Positions 34,867 to 44,175 of a stretch of DNA of 46,797 nt are shown here, in pieces. Position numbers and translations under genes: made by a program. The stretch lies in the NCBI RefSeq assembly GCF_002531725.1, contig NZ_NWSQ01000038.1:1-46797 (forward strand). The letters run 5' to 3'. Origin of the DNA: Rhizobium sp. L43. Its GTDB lineage: Bacteria; Pseudomonadota; Alphaproteobacteria; Rhizobiales; Rhizobiaceae. Positions within the stretch are counted from its first letter, which is position 1; the number at the start of each line of letters is the position of its first letter. A model generated the notes under the pieces. It was not told the DNA's origin, did no database searches, and saw nothing but the letters and a program-made list of their open reading frames with translations.

Positions 34867-35796
34867 ATGATTTCGAATCACCAAGCCGACGTCGTTGGCG
34901 ATAGCGACAAGCTCATCGAGCATGCGCTGCGAGCTGCCATGGATAGTGCTCTAAGTCCGGCTGCGCCGGCTCACCTGCGTGGAGCGCTAGACGCGGCAGT
35001 GTTTCCAGGTGGCTCCCGGATGCGCCCCAAGCTCTGCTTGAAAGTCTCCTATGTGTGCGGCGAAAGACATCCTGAGCTGGCGACAAGAGCCGCGGCAGCA
35101 ATTGAATTGCTACACTGTGCCTCGTTGGTGCATGACGACTTGCCTTGCTTCGATAACGCCGCGCTACGCCGCGGCAGACCGACGGTGCACCGGCTTTTCG
35201 GAGAGCCTATCGCCGTTTTGGCTGGCGATGCCTTGATTGTGATGGCTTTCAAATACCTCAGCCTGCAGGCTGCGCTAACACCTGAGTTGGGCGCGCGCAT
35301 GATCGAGGTGGTTGCGGAGGCGGTCGGCCCCAGTCACGGACTGATCGCCGGACAGTCGATGGAGGCAATGACGCACGTCCCAATCGACCGCTATCACCAT
35401 TACAAGACCGGCTCCCTCTTTGTCGCAGCGGCCACGTGCGGTGCCCTGGCAAGTGATGTTGATCCGGCCCCATGGTCTAAGGTGGGGGAATTGCTCGGGC
35501 ATGCGTATCAGATCGCCGACGACATCGCAGATACAGTCGGTCGCGCCGAAGTGCTTGGCAAATTGCCTGCCGTGGACACGCAGCTGAAGCGGCCCAGTAT
35601 CGTTCGCGGCGAAGGATTGGACAGCGCAGCCGCCAGATTTTACGCGTATCTCGAACAGATAGGTGACACCGTTCCTGCCAGCCCTCACAAACGGTCCTTC
35701 GTTAACTGGCTGAATCATGCACTTTGCAAAGGCGTGGCGGGACCGGGAAAAGCCGGGCTAATTCAACAAGCGGCGCTGGATTGCGCACCTTTATGA
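34867..35796 (+). CDS. ggps2: Geranylgeranyl diphosphate synthase (stand-alone, IdsA2-like)
   Basis: 309-aa trans-prenyl diphosphate synthase. Seen: GGSRMRPKL (48-56), first Asp-rich motif DDLPCFD (90-96), RRGRPTVHRLFGE, GLIAGQSMEAM, KTGSLFVAA and second motif DDIAD (218-222), followed by LGKLPAVD. Residues before the first Asp motif (LLHCASLVH) lack bulky aromatics, which fits a C20 product. Start after a GGAG site. It sits on the opposite strand, 191 nt from the end of the GA operon and converging on it. Since the ggps copy in the operon has lost both Asp-rich motifs, this gene is the likely GGPP source for the pathway, as has been reported for some rhizobia. Confidence 0.9.
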   Translation: MISNHQADVVGDSDKLIEHALRAAMDSALSPAAPAHLRGALDAAVFPGGSRMRPKLCLKVSYVCGERHPELATRAAAAIELLHCASLVHDDLPCFDNAALRRGRPTVHRLFGEPIAVLAGDALIVMAFKYLSLQAALTPELGARMIEVVAEAVGPSHGLIAGQSMEAMTHVPIDRYHHYKTGSLFVAAATCGALASDVDPAPWSKVGELLGHAYQIADDIADTVGRAEVLGKLPAVDTQLKRPSIVRGEGLDSAAARFYAYLEQIGDTVPASPHKRSFVNWLNHALCKGVAGPGKAGLIQQAALDCAPL

Positions 35797-35987
35797 GCTC
35801 CGAATTCCGTTACGCATAACCTAGCTAACCGGCGGCATCATTACCGCTTCATCGTCAACAGCTGCCTCATGAACACTTCGTTCCCTGTATCGAACCCGTG
35901 GGCCAGGTGGATTAGAGGTCTAGCTTTAGCGTTAACGGTTTTTGCAACCAGCTAGGCGCCGGCCGACACGAGCGAGCGACGCCGGCA

Positions 35988-37037
35988 TCATCCAGCTGGC
36001 GGATGCGCGGAGGGCAACAAGCGCGCCTGGCGCAACGTCGCCAGATTAGGTGAGCCGGTGCAAAAGCAGGCGACGGCCAACTGGCGGATGACGACCTCGA
36101 AATGCGCGACGACCGCTTCGGTCGATACCGTAGCCGCTGGCAGCACGCCGGCTGCCTGCCCGGCGATGTCCGCGCCCAGGCGAATGGCCTTGGCCACGTC
36201 GACGCCATCGCGGATCCCGCCGGAAGCGATAAGCTTCACCGTTGGCAGCGCCCGACGTACCGCCTGCAAACTGGCCGGTGTCGGGATCCCCCAATCGGCG
36301 AACGCCATCGCCACTGCACGGCCGGCGGCATCGCGGGCGCGCTCGCCCTCCACCGCGGCCCAACTGGTGCCGCCGGCTCCGGCGACATCAATCACCGCAA
36401 CACCCGCCTCGACGAGCGCGCAGGCCACCGAGGCGGACAGGCCCGACCCCACTTCTTTGGCCACGATCGGCACGCCCACGCTACGCGCGGCGCGAGCCAT
36501 CTGCTCCAGGACGCCGCGCCAGTCGCGGTCGCCATCCGGCTGTAGCGCTTCCTGCAGCGGATTGAGATGGACGATCAGCCCATCAGCCTCCAGCGCATCG
36601 ACAGCCCGGCGCGCCAGATCAAGGCCGTCGGCCTCACGCAGTTGCGCGGCGCCGATATTGGCCAGCAAGGGAATGTCAGGCGCCAGGCGGCGAAGCGCGC
36701 GCGTCAGTCCCTGGGAATTGCGCGATTGCAGGCTCACGCGCTGCGAACCGACGCACATGGCGATCCCCAAGGCTTGCGCCGCCTCGCTCAGATGCCGATT
36801 GATGGCCTCGGCGCGTGGCATTCCGCCGGTCATGGAACTGATCAGCAGCGGCGCACGCATGGGCTTGCCTAACAGCGAGGTGCGCAGTCCGATCTGCGTC
36901 AGGTCCAGCTCGGGTAGTGCGCAGTGTTCGAACCGGATTTGCTCCCAGCCGGCGGCGACCGTGGCTGGCGCCGTTCGCCGATTAAGCACGAGGTCCAGAT
37001 GGTCGTCCTTGCGCCGGGTCAGGGCGTCGTCGCACAT
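35988..37037 (-). CDS. idi: Isopentenyl-diphosphate isomerase, type 2 (FMN-dependent)
   Basis: 349-aa type II IPP isomerase, which balances IPP and DMAPP for GGPP synthesis. Typical features: RRKDDHLDLVLNRR at the start, LLISSMTGGMPRAEAINRHLSEAA, GSQRVSLQ, NIGAAQL, IVHLNPLQEALQPDGDRDW (with the catalytic Gln), VPIVAKEVGSG and IASGGIRDGVDVAKAI. The frame is open to an ATG at 37157, which would overlap ks by 35 nt; the MCDDALTRRKDD start is preferred from family length. Last gene of the GA operon, as in some but not all rhizobial versions. GC-rich like the rest of the operon. Confidence 0.92.
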   Translation of the reverse strand: MCDDALTRRKDDHLDLVLNRRTAPATVAAGWEQIRFEHCALPELDLTQIGLRTSLLGKPMRAPLLISSMTGGMPRAEAINRHLSEAAQALGIAMCVGSQRVSLQSRNSQGLTRALRRLAPDIPLLANIGAAQLREADGLDLARRAVDALEADGLIVHLNPLQEALQPDGDRDWRGVLEQMARAARSVGVPIVAKEVGSGLSASVACALVEAGVAVIDVAGAGGTSWAAVEGERARDAAGRAVAMAFADWGIPTPASLQAVRRALPTVKLIASGGIRDGVDVAKAIRLGADIAGQAAGVLPAATVSTEAVVAHFEVVIRQLAVACFCTGSPNLATLRQARLLPSAHPPAG

Positions 37038-37122
37038 GCTCGCTCGATCCGCCGTATTGGGCGTTGGCGTTGCGTCGGATCGGACCGAGGGCGCTGCGCG
37101 CACGCCGCCGCCTCCCGCGCGT

Positions 37123-38025
37123 TCACGCCGGCGCACGCTGGCCTCTCCCCGCAGCATCGTTGCCGTAGCGGCTGATCGAGGTCTCGTAGTACTTCGCGCG
37201 AATGGCCGCCATGGCCTCGATTAACGGTCCCCATGGCGCAGGAAAGCGTTCCTCCACCATCACTCGGTGCAGCATGCGCTCATGGCCGGCCAGCTCGTCG
37301 TTGAGGAAATCCTCCACAGGCATAGCCGGATAACGCTGCAGGAGCAGGATGGCAGCGTTGTCGGCCTCTCCCGCCGACCTATCCTTGGCGCGTCCATGCA
37401 GATCGTTCTGCAGGCGCCCTATCGTGGAGATGAGCCGCAGTACCTGGCGAAACGCCGGACGCGCGCGCAGGGTCGCCATGTCCAGCCCCCAAAGCAACGA
37501 CAGGCAACAGAACACGTTCGCGTAGGCGATCGAATCGATGGAATTGTGCAAGTATTCGGCGTAAGACCAGCGTTGCGCCCCCGCCGCCTGCGCGTGTCCG
37601 GCGCGAAGCGCCGCGCAGTAGCACTGGGTATCGTTAAGAAGCTGAGTATAGTCGCGCCTATCGTAGGCGAGCGCGGCCAGGGAAGCGCGCAGCACAGCGC
37701 AGCCCTCGAACCCGGGGATCGCGCATGGGCCGCCCTGCCCCAGCGCCTGCTCCACCGCGGCCAGCTGCTCTGGCGCGATCAGGCCAAGGTCGTTGCAATC
37801 GTCGAGCCAAAACAGTAGCGCCAACTCGCGATAAAACGCCACGATCAGCTTTTCGTCCTGCGGATCCCGGCCGGTGCGGGCGCTGGTATCGTGCAGGCTC
37901 GGTTGGATACGCTGCAGGATGTACTGTCCGCCCCTAACTGCTTCCACGGCATGCTCGTCGGCGAATCCGGTTAGAGAACGCCCCCACTCCAGTACTTGCT
38001 GCAGCGCGCTTTCGGTCGGGATCAT
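37123..38025 (-). CDS. ks: ent-Kaurene synthase (class I diterpene synthase)
   Basis: 300-aa class I terpene synthase that turns ent-copalyl diphosphate into ent-kaurene. The metal-binding DDCND (75-79 in FWLDDCNDLG) is a clear DDxxD; the second metal motif near residue 207 reads NDLHGRAKD, a variant of NSE/DTE. Length matches the bacterial KS of GA operons. Its start overlaps the end of cps by four bases (ATGA), with AGGAGGAATAGCGCA inside cps, so the two cyclases are translationally coupled. Confidence 0.94.
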   Translation of the reverse strand: MIPTESALQQVLEWGRSLTGFADEHAVEAVRGGQYILQRIQPSLHDTSARTGRDPQDEKLIVAFYRELALLFWLDDCNDLGLIAPEQLAAVEQALGQGGPCAIPGFEGCAVLRASLAALAYDRRDYTQLLNDTQCYCAALRAGHAQAAGAQRWSYAEYLHNSIDSIAYANVFCCLSLLWGLDMATLRARPAFRQVLRLISTIGRLQNDLHGRAKDRSAGEADNAAILLLQRYPAMPVEDFLNDELAGHERMLHRVMVEERFPAPWGPLIEAMAAIRAKYYETSISRYGNDAAGRGQRAPA

Positions 38026-39575
38026 TGCGCTATTCCTCCTGCTCCCTCGGCCGGGATGCGCCGCCCCCAACGAAGAGCCAGCCACAAGCCGGCGAGTTCG
38101 ATCACGCGCACGACCCGGGTCGGGCAATACAATTCCTTGCCGATCCACAGCGGCGTCTGCGGCAATTCATGCGCCTCATGGCGAGCGAGCATCCACTCCA
38201 ACGCGTGCGCGACCGCCAGCGCGATGCGGGCGCGCCCTGTCGGCTCTTCGCGCCCATCCATCACGTGCAAGGCGAACAGCGCATAGGCGGTTTCCTCAAA
38301 TGTTGACGCGCGACCGGCGCCCCAGCCGCCGTCGTCGCACTGCGCCTGCAACAGCGCCGCCAGCGCGCGCTCGTCGCGCCACTGGGGCACGCCTTGCGCG
38401 AGCGCAGCAATTGCATGCGCGGTGGGATACAGCCACGAAACGTGCCATTTTTCATTGTCCCATAGACCGTCCGGGTTGCGATTGGCCTCAAGGTAAGCGC
38501 TGGTGCCGGCGGTGGGCTTTCCCAACAGTCTGAACGCATGCAGGGCGTGGATGTTGGTCGACACCGAGGCATTGCGCTCGCCGGGGAAGGTAACGAACAG
38601 CCCGCCGATTTCGAAATGGCGCAACGCGTCGGCAGCCGGGTTGCGTCCTGCTAGGCGCAGGATGCACAACGCAACGGCGGTGTCGTCCGCATCGGCCGCG
38701 AAGTGCAAGGCCGGACCCAGACCGCGCACGCCCAGACAGGCATCGAGCTGCGCGACGATCACGCCTACCGCCTCGGCGAGCGCGGGATGCGAAAACAACC
38801 CGGCCAGATGCAGGGTGTACAGCGACCAGCATGGCTCGAATACGTTGATCGGCCAGACGCTAGGAACGACACCTTCGATGCCGCTACGCGCCGCGCGCGA
38901 TGCGGCCTGAAGATACCTGTCGGCACGCCCGACCTGTGGCGCGCTCGCCTGTGTGAGGGCGTGCGCACGCCAGGCGGCGGTTGCCGCCGGGCTGATGCCG
39001 ATGCTGCCGTCGTCGTCCAGGCATGCCGTGGTCGGCGACGTGCCCCAGGCTTCCCAGGAGTGCAACAACGGATGGCCGCTCGGCAGCGGTCCCACCGTCC
39101 CCAACTTGGCCAGGCACGCCTGCCGCAACGGCAACAGCGCCGGGTAGCGCGGAAACACCACGTCGTCCACCAAGGATGCGGCCTCGCCGGAGATCTGCGG
39201 CAGGATCAGCTCCGCGCCTACCGGCGCGTCTTCCGGCACCGCATCTGCGTAGGGATCCGGCTGGCGCTCGAGGAACCGCGTTGCAGCCTGAACTGCGTCC
39301 GCAGCGCCGGGAAGAGGATCGGCACGCTGCAATGCAAGCAACGCCGCCCACGTGGGTGCATGGCGGAACAGTGGGAAGTCAGCACTTCCCCACCCGCCAT
39401 CAGCCTGTTGCTGCGCCATGAGCCACGCGTATGCGTTCTGCCGACCGGTGACGTTGCCGCGGAAGTGCAAAACGCGCGCCGTGTCGTAAACGGAGGGACT
39501 GACGCTGCCGCCATCGCGCGTCTCGTTCAGCAGGTGGCGCAATTCAGAAAGGATCTGTTCGGACAGCGCATTCAT
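38022..39575 (-). CDS. cps: ent-Copalyl diphosphate synthase (class II diterpene cyclase)
   Basis: 517-aa class II cyclase that converts GGPP to ent-CPP. The catalytic acid motif is DADDT (295-299 in HFAADADDTA). Other signs: repeated QxxDGGW-type stretches (QQQADGGWGSADF near residue 56, QCDDGGWGAGRASTFEETAYAL towards the C-terminus). The ATG at 39575 follows AGAGGGAAC; the frame runs on upstream into the ggps remnant without a stop, so automatic calls may wrongly extend it to 39995. Confidence 0.94.
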   Translation of the reverse strand: MNALSEQILSELRHLLNETRDGGSVSPSVYDTARVLHFRGNVTGRQNAYAWLMAQQQADGGWGSADFPLFRHAPTWAALLALQRADPLPGAADAVQAATRFLERQPDPYADAVPEDAPVGAELILPQISGEAASLVDDVVFPRYPALLPLRQACLAKLGTVGPLPSGHPLLHSWEAWGTSPTTACLDDDGSIGISPAATAAWRAHALTQASAPQVGRADRYLQAASRAARSGIEGVVPSVWPINVFEPCWSLYTLHLAGLFSHPALAEAVGVIVAQLDACLGVRGLGPALHFAADADDTAVALCILRLAGRNPAADALRHFEIGGLFVTFPGERNASVSTNIHALHAFRLLGKPTAGTSAYLEANRNPDGLWDNEKWHVSWLYPTAHAIAALAQGVPQWRDERALAALLQAQCDDGGWGAGRASTFEETAYALFALHVMDGREEPTGRARIALAVAHALEWMLARHEAHELPQTPLWIGKELYCPTRVVRVIELAGLWLALRWGRRIPAEGAGGIAQ

Positions 39576-39842
39576 GCGGGATGTTCCCTCTGCAGGCAGT
39601 TGACGAGAAGCAGGATGGGGCGGACGCCGGGCACCGCCGCGGGCCCGTCGCGGCGAAGCGCACCTATGCTGGCGGCGGTCCGCCGGACAGCGCGGCGGAC
39701 CGCGGTGGGCAACCGCTGCGATCTGCGCCGTGGAATCGGACACAATGTAGCATCTAGCGCTGCCGCCGGCGGATCGCAGCGGTACGGCGGCGCCTCCGTG
39801 CCGACCGGCGCCCATGCGCACGGCGCGTGCTTGAACAGATAC

Positions 39843-40247
39843 CCTTTTGGCCCGCTGCACGGCCTGCGCCAACCGCTCCGCACGCGGCCGCAGTGGGGTG
39901 ATGGCTTCCTCGGCCTCGGGCCATAGGCCCGGCATTGACTGGCGCGCTGCATGCAGCTCCGTGATCGGCACGCCGGTTGCATTCTTCTCCGCCACATGCT
40001 TGCCGGGGGCTTGCCCAGCGTCGTGTCATCCGCTGGCGTGTCATCCTCGACCACCTACGATCCGAAACAGGCGCGATAGCGATCCAGCGCGCGGAACAGC
40101 GTAACGCGCGGCATCCTCCGCGACGGCGCATAGCGCGACCATGCGTACGGACGCGCGCACCGGCACTCCGCCGCACGCCTGCGCGCCCAATCCGCCGAAC
40201 GGGGAAACGCCAGTTCGGTCGTCGTTTAGCATGGAACCCGTCTGCAT
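39843..40247 (-). pseudogene. ggps: Gutted ggps of the GA operon
   Basis: At the place of ggps between cyp117 and cps. A start (MQTGSMLNDDRTGVSPFGGL) with AAGGAG upstream runs through EDAARYAVPRA; then comes a shift and a stop (YRACFGS followed by TAG near 40064), and then in another frame APGKHVAEKNATGVPITEL followed by HAARQ and PLRPRAERLAQAVQRAKR, which resembles the C-terminus of prenyl synthases (LGKxxGKD.A..KAT..L and later). Both Asp-rich catalytic motifs and everything between are absent: an internal deletion of roughly half the gene plus frameshifts. 39576-39842 downstream has no gene. Confidence 0.75.
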
Positions 40248-40397
40248 GTTGTTCATCTCCTTGTACGTGACAGAGAATGCCGCGGCGAGCGGCGAGCCGC
40301 GGTGTTGCCGGCGTCGCACCGGGCGCGCGCGCCGAGTGCAGCAATGCCGCCCATCGCCGGCGCCGCTGCCTCCTGACACGGGGCAGACGATCCCAGC

Positions 40398-41741
40398 TCA
40401 TGAGAATCCGATGCGGATTGTCATGGACGGATGTGCGGTCGGGTAATAGCGCCGGCCATTTTCGACGCCGCTCATCAACCGCGGCCGCACCCCGGCCTCC
40501 TGCATGGTCAATGCCAAGGCGATGCTGAACTGCACCAGCTCCAGCCATACTAGATGATAGCCCATGCAGACGTGTGGGCCGGCACCGAACTGCAGCATGT
40601 CCACCGGCCGGATCGGCTCCGTGCGTTGCAGCCATCGTCCCAGACGGAACTGATCAGGCGCTTCGTGCAGCAGCGCCGAGGTCGAGAAATGCAGCAGTGG
40701 GATGCACAAATGAGTGCCCGCAGGAATGTGCCGCTGGCCGAGTTGTAATTCCTGCATCGCGCGACGCGGTACGAGCGAGGAAGCCGGATGCATTCGTAGC
40801 GTCTCCCGAAACAGTGCCTCTGCGACCGGACATTGCGCCAGGTCCTCGTGCCCGGTCGGCACCGCGCCCACGCGTTGCGCCTCTTCGACCAGGGCGTCCC
40901 ACAGCTCTGGCTGCTGCGCCAGCTCAATCACCATCCAGGCCATCGTTGAGGCGGAGGTCTCGTGGCCGGCAAGCAGCAGCAAGCGGATATTGGCGACCAG
41001 GACGTCATCGGAGAGTGCGCCGTCGCTGCGATCGAAGGCGCTCACCATGTCGTTGATCAACCCGGTGCGCGCGGCGCGCGCGCGCGCGTCCCGGATGAAC
41101 TGGCGCGACTGCGCGTCGATCCAATCGCGGGCGGCGCGGCCGCGCCGCAATGGCATCCCCGGCAGGTCGATCGGGGGCGCGACCATCAATTGTAGCAGTT
41201 GCCGGTACTTGCGATGCCACTCCGACAGGTCTTGGGCGGGGATGCCCATGAGACTGAAGGTGAGTTTAAGCATCAGGTTGCGGGTGTCTGGCAGGATAGC
41301 GACTTCACCGCGGTCGCGCCACGCCCTGACCTGAGCCCGAATAATTGGTTCGAACAGCTCGCCAATGCCGGCCTCGGTCAGACCCCTGGGCAGAAACGCC
41401 GCATTTATCCCATCGCGCGCCTGCCGGTGCGCGCTACCGTCCAAAGTGACCAACGTTCCGCCAAGGATGTCGGGCGCCATCTCTTCGATCAGTGCCGAGG
41501 ACACTTCCTTGTGCCGGAGCAATGCGAGCGCATCCGGATCCAGGCATGTCATCAGGTGTCCGGCCGGGCCGAAATCCAGCCAGAAGTGGCTGCCTAGCGT
41601 CCTTTCGGCGCGCCGCAGCAGGCGCGGCAGATCGCAGACGATGGCGGGAAGATGCCCGACCAGGGGGAAAGCGCCAGGCATGACCGGGATGTCGTCCCGT
41701 AGCCGGTGCCAGCGGTTCAGCGGGTTGAGCAGCATGTCCAT
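40398..41741 (-). CDS. cyp117: CYP117, ent-kaurene oxidase
   Basis: 447-aa P450 that in the bacterial GA pathway oxidises ent-kaurene to ent-kaurenoic acid. I-helix AGHETS (258-263), ExxR in ETLR (313-316), heme loop FGAGPHVCMG with Cys 392. Start ATG overlaps the SDR stop (TGATG); a GTG one codon earlier is also possible. Family identity is inferred from position between SDR and ggps plus pattern. 150 nt separate it from the ggps remnant. Confidence 0.92.
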   Translation of the reverse strand: MDMLLNPLNRWHRLRDDIPVMPGAFPLVGHLPAIVCDLPRLLRRAERTLGSHFWLDFGPAGHLMTCLDPDALALLRHKEVSSALIEEMAPDILGGTLVTLDGSAHRQARDGINAAFLPRGLTEAGIGELFEPIIRAQVRAWRDRGEVAILPDTRNLMLKLTFSLMGIPAQDLSEWHRKYRQLLQLMVAPPIDLPGMPLRRGRAARDWIDAQSRQFIRDARARAARTGLINDMVSAFDRSDGALSDDVLVANIRLLLLAGHETSASTMAWMVIELAQQPELWDALVEEAQRVGAVPTGHEDLAQCPVAEALFRETLRMHPASSLVPRRAMQELQLGQRHIPAGTHLCIPLLHFSTSALLHEAPDQFRLGRWLQRTEPIRPVDMLQFGAGPHVCMGYHLVWLELVQFSIALALTMQEAGVRPRLMSGVENGRRYYPTAHPSMTIRIGFS

Positions 41742-42583
41742 CACCAGTGCGACGTTGCGGCTGCTTCGGCGGCGTCACCGGCCGGCAGAGCCGCGCTGTT
41801 GCCACCGTCGGCGTAGGTTGGAACATGCGACAACATGCCGCCGTCGATACACAACACCTGGCCGGTGATGAACGCAGCCTCGTCGGAGAGCAGGAATGCG
41901 ACCAGCGCGGCTACGTCCTCGGGGCGGCCGACGTGCGGCAGGAGCTGGTGCCGGTGTAGATGCCGTTGCATGCACTCGTCCAGCTTGGCGAAGAGGCGTT
42001 CCGTCATGATAAGACCTGGCGCAACCGCGTTGCAGCGGATCTTCGCGTGTCCATACTGCGTGGCAAGCGAGGCCGACAGCATGTTCATTGCGGCCTTCGA
42101 CGCGGCGTAGGACGTCAGTGCGGTGTCGCCGCTGAGCCCTTGGCACGATGACATGTTCACGATCGCGCCACCACCGCGGGTGATCATTTGTGGGATGGCC
42201 TGCCGGCAGCAGAGGAGCGTGCCGCGCAAATTGGTCGCCATGGTCTTGTCCCAGACCGCCACGTCCAGGTCGAGGATCGCGCGGTCGTGCGGGGTCAAAT
42301 GCATGGCGCTCGCATTGTTCACAAGCACGTCTACCCCACCGAAGCGCCGCTTCGCCGTTTGGAAAAGCTCTGCCACCGCCTGCGCATCTGCGATGTCCAT
42401 GGCCACGGCCAGCGCTTGGCCCGCTTCGGCTGCGATCTGTGCGGTGCAGGCGATGGCAGCGGGGCCATCAATGTCGGCCACCACCACTCTTCCGCCCTCG
42501 CGTGCGATGGCGAGGGCGCATGCCTTGCCGATCCCGGCGCCGGCGCCGGTCACCACGGCCACCTTGCCTTTAAATCGTTCCAT
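41741..42583 (-). CDS. SDR of the GA operon (GA12-aldehyde oxidation), internal start
   Basis: 280-aa classical SDR with TGAGAGIG (12-19), VNNAS, catalytic Ser in VNMSSCQGL and YAASK. In the known pathway it oxidises GA12-aldehyde to GA12. It can be translated on its own: CAGGAGAAC precedes ATGATG at 42586-42581. However the upstream CYP114-ferredoxin frame enters it without any stop codon, so a fusion protein may be made as well (see the 41741-44170 entry). The stop overlaps the cyp117 start. Confidence 0.9.
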   Translation of the reverse strand: MERFKGKVAVVTGAGAGIGKACALAIAREGGRVVVADIDGPAAIACTAQIAAEAGQALAVAMDIADAQAVAELFQTAKRRFGGVDVLVNNASAMHLTPHDRAILDLDVAVWDKTMATNLRGTLLCCRQAIPQMITRGGGAIVNMSSCQGLSGDTALTSYAASKAAMNMLSASLATQYGHAKIRCNAVAPGLIMTERLFAKLDECMQRHLHRHQLLPHVGRPEDVAALVAFLLSDEAAFITGQVLCIDGGMLSHVPTYADGGNSAALPAGDAAEAAATSHW

Positions 42584-44170
42584 CATGTTCTCCTGGATTG
42601 CGTAGGTCTTCGCTGCATGTCGCTCAGCGTCTGCCTGAGAGGGCGTAGGGCCGGGGTTGGTGCAGTGGTTATCGCCGGCTTCGCTTTCGATCACCCGAAT
42701 GGCCGCGACCGGGCACTGGCTTTCTGCTTGCCGCACGGCGGCGTGCAGCGCCTGCGGGACCGTCGCCATGCACACTTCGGCCACGCCGTCCGGTTCGCGC
42801 TGACGAAAGGCGCCCGGCAGCGTCAACACGCACTGACCAGTGGTTCCGCACAGGTCCTGGTCGACCACGACGCGAACCTCAGCCGCCGCCTGCGCGTGCA
42901 GCCGCACCGGCAGCGCGCGGAACGTCCTAAGGAACGCTGAGGGCTCCCGGGTCGGCTGCTCGGCCAAGGCCAACGTGGGGAAGCGCGCCTGGATCTGCGG
43001 CAGGCTCTCGGCCAGCTGCACCCTGGCGAGTTGCGCACCTAGGCAGAAGTGGATGCCATGGCCGAAGCTCAGCATAATCTTTCCGTCGTTCGACATGCCA
43101 GGCCTGGTGCCGTAGAACCGCACCGGATCGAATCGGTCGGGATCAGCGAAAGCGTCCGGGTCGCGATTGCCGGCCGCGATCAGCACGCGCACGTCCGCGT
43201 CCTTCGGGATCACCACGCCACGCAATTCGATGTCGCGCTGGGCGATACGCGGAATGGAGCTGAACATGGCGGGCGCCTCGCAGCGCAGTACTTCTTCCAC
43301 GAATGCCTCCACCCCTGCGGCGTCTCCCTGCAGCCAGTGCCGCTCCTCGGGGTAGGCCAGCATCGCCAGCACCGCATGGTCGATAGTCGCAGCAGTGGTG
43401 GCGAAGCCGCCCAGCAACATGCCCCACAGCATGCTGATCAACTCCGCGTCCGAAAGCGTGTCGGCATCGTCGCTGTGTGCGCCGACCAGTGTCGACACGA
43501 TGTCGCGGCAGGGATCGGCGCGCTTGCGCAATATGAGGTCGCCGAAATAGGCCTTCACCCTGGCGCTGGCCACGTCCGCCGCGGCGAGCTGTGGATCGCT
43601 GGCGTGCGGGCTCAGGCCTTCTAGAATGGCGCTGACGATCGCTGAGAGCTCGAAAATGTCGTCTTGGGGCATGCCGAACAATTCAGCGAAGACAAGCATG
43701 GGCAAGGCCAGTGCGAATTCCCGATGCAGGTCCACCGCCTCTCCTCGCTCCAGTGCGGGCGCCATGCCATCCAGGCGGGCTGCGACGATGCGCGCGATGC
43801 TCGGCCGCAGGTTGTCGATATGGCCCACGGTGAAATCGCGCGAAATCAGCCGGCGCAGACGCGTATGCGTCGGTGGTTCCTTCATGGCTAGCGTGGACGC
43901 CAGCAGATTGAGCGACAGGCTGCTCGCCGCACGCGGGAAATAGCGCGCCAGTTCGGATGGCGCCGGTCCCCGAAACGCATCGCCCGTGGCCTTGAACGCC
44001 CAGTAGATGTCGGCGTGGCGGCTCAACAGAAAGATGCCCGACGCCGCGCGGTGCACCGGATCGTGCTCTTGCAACCACCGCATGAACGGGTACGGGTCTT
44101 GGATGCATGCTGGCGACGCCAGCTCGGCGAAGGCGTCGTGGCATGCTGCCTTGGTTCCTTGCACGTCCAT
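41741..44170 (-). CDS. cyp114: CYP114-ferredoxin-SDR continuous reading frame
   Basis: One open frame of 809 codons. Residues 1-425: CYP114 with GGFATTAATI I-helix (254-263), ExxR in EEVLR (292-296), heme loop FGHGIHFCLG with Cys 376. Residues about 430-497: ferredoxin with CGTTGQC (441-447) and the CP pair in QCPVAA (485-490). Residues 530-809: SDR. CYP114 with its ferredoxin contracts the B ring of ent-kaurenoic acid to GA12-aldehyde; the SDR then makes GA12. A CYP114-Fd fusion is known in some rhizobia. Here no stop separates the ferredoxin from the SDR either; a 30-residue linker rich in polar residues joins them, although the SDR also has its own Shine-Dalgarno. Start by AGGTAACCAAG, five nt after cyp112. 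Confidence 0.88.
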   Translation of the reverse strand: MDVQGTKAACHDAFAELASPACIQDPYPFMRWLQEHDPVHRAASGIFLLSRHADIYWAFKATGDAFRGPAPSELARYFPRAASSLSLNLLASTLAMKEPPTHTRLRRLISRDFTVGHIDNLRPSIARIVAARLDGMAPALERGEAVDLHREFALALPMLVFAELFGMPQDDIFELSAIVSAILEGLSPHASDPQLAAADVASARVKAYFGDLILRKRADPCRDIVSTLVGAHSDDADTLSDAELISMLWGMLLGGFATTAATIDHAVLAMLAYPEERHWLQGDAAGVEAFVEEVLRCEAPAMFSSIPRIAQRDIELRGVVIPKDADVRVLIAAGNRDPDAFADPDRFDPVRFYGTRPGMSNDGKIMLSFGHGIHFCLGAQLARVQLAESLPQIQARFPTLALAEQPTREPSAFLRTFRALPVRLHAQAAAEVRVVVDQDLCGTTGQCVLTLPGAFRQREPDGVAEVCMATVPQALHAAVRQAESQCPVAAIRVIESEAGDNHCTNPGPTPSQADAERHAAKTYAIQENMMERFKGKVAVVTGAGAGIGKACALAIAREGGRVVVADIDGPAAIACTAQIAAEAGQALAVAMDIADAQAVAELFQTAKRRFGGVDVLVNNASAMHLTPHDRAILDLDVAVWDKTMATNLRGTLLCCRQAIPQMITRGGGAIVNMSSCQGLSGDTALTSYAASKAAMNMLSASLATQYGHAKIRCNAVAPGLIMTERLFAKLDECMQRHLHRHQLLPHVGRPEDVAALVAFLLSDEAAFITGQVLCIDGGMLSHVPTYADGGNSAALPAGDAAEAAATSHW

Positions 44171-44175
44171 CTTGG

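Noticed and set aside
35871..35956. 28-codon ORF with a signal-peptide-like sequence (MNTSFPVSNPW, then LALALTVFAT)
   Set aside because: No ribosome binding site, stops at once after the hydrophobic part; at most the broken start of a lost secreted protein.
38022..39995. A 657-codon frame for CPS
   Set aside because: The extra N-terminal residues come from the ggps remnant and spacer. The ATG at 39575 with AGAGGGAAC gives the usual length of bacterial CPS.
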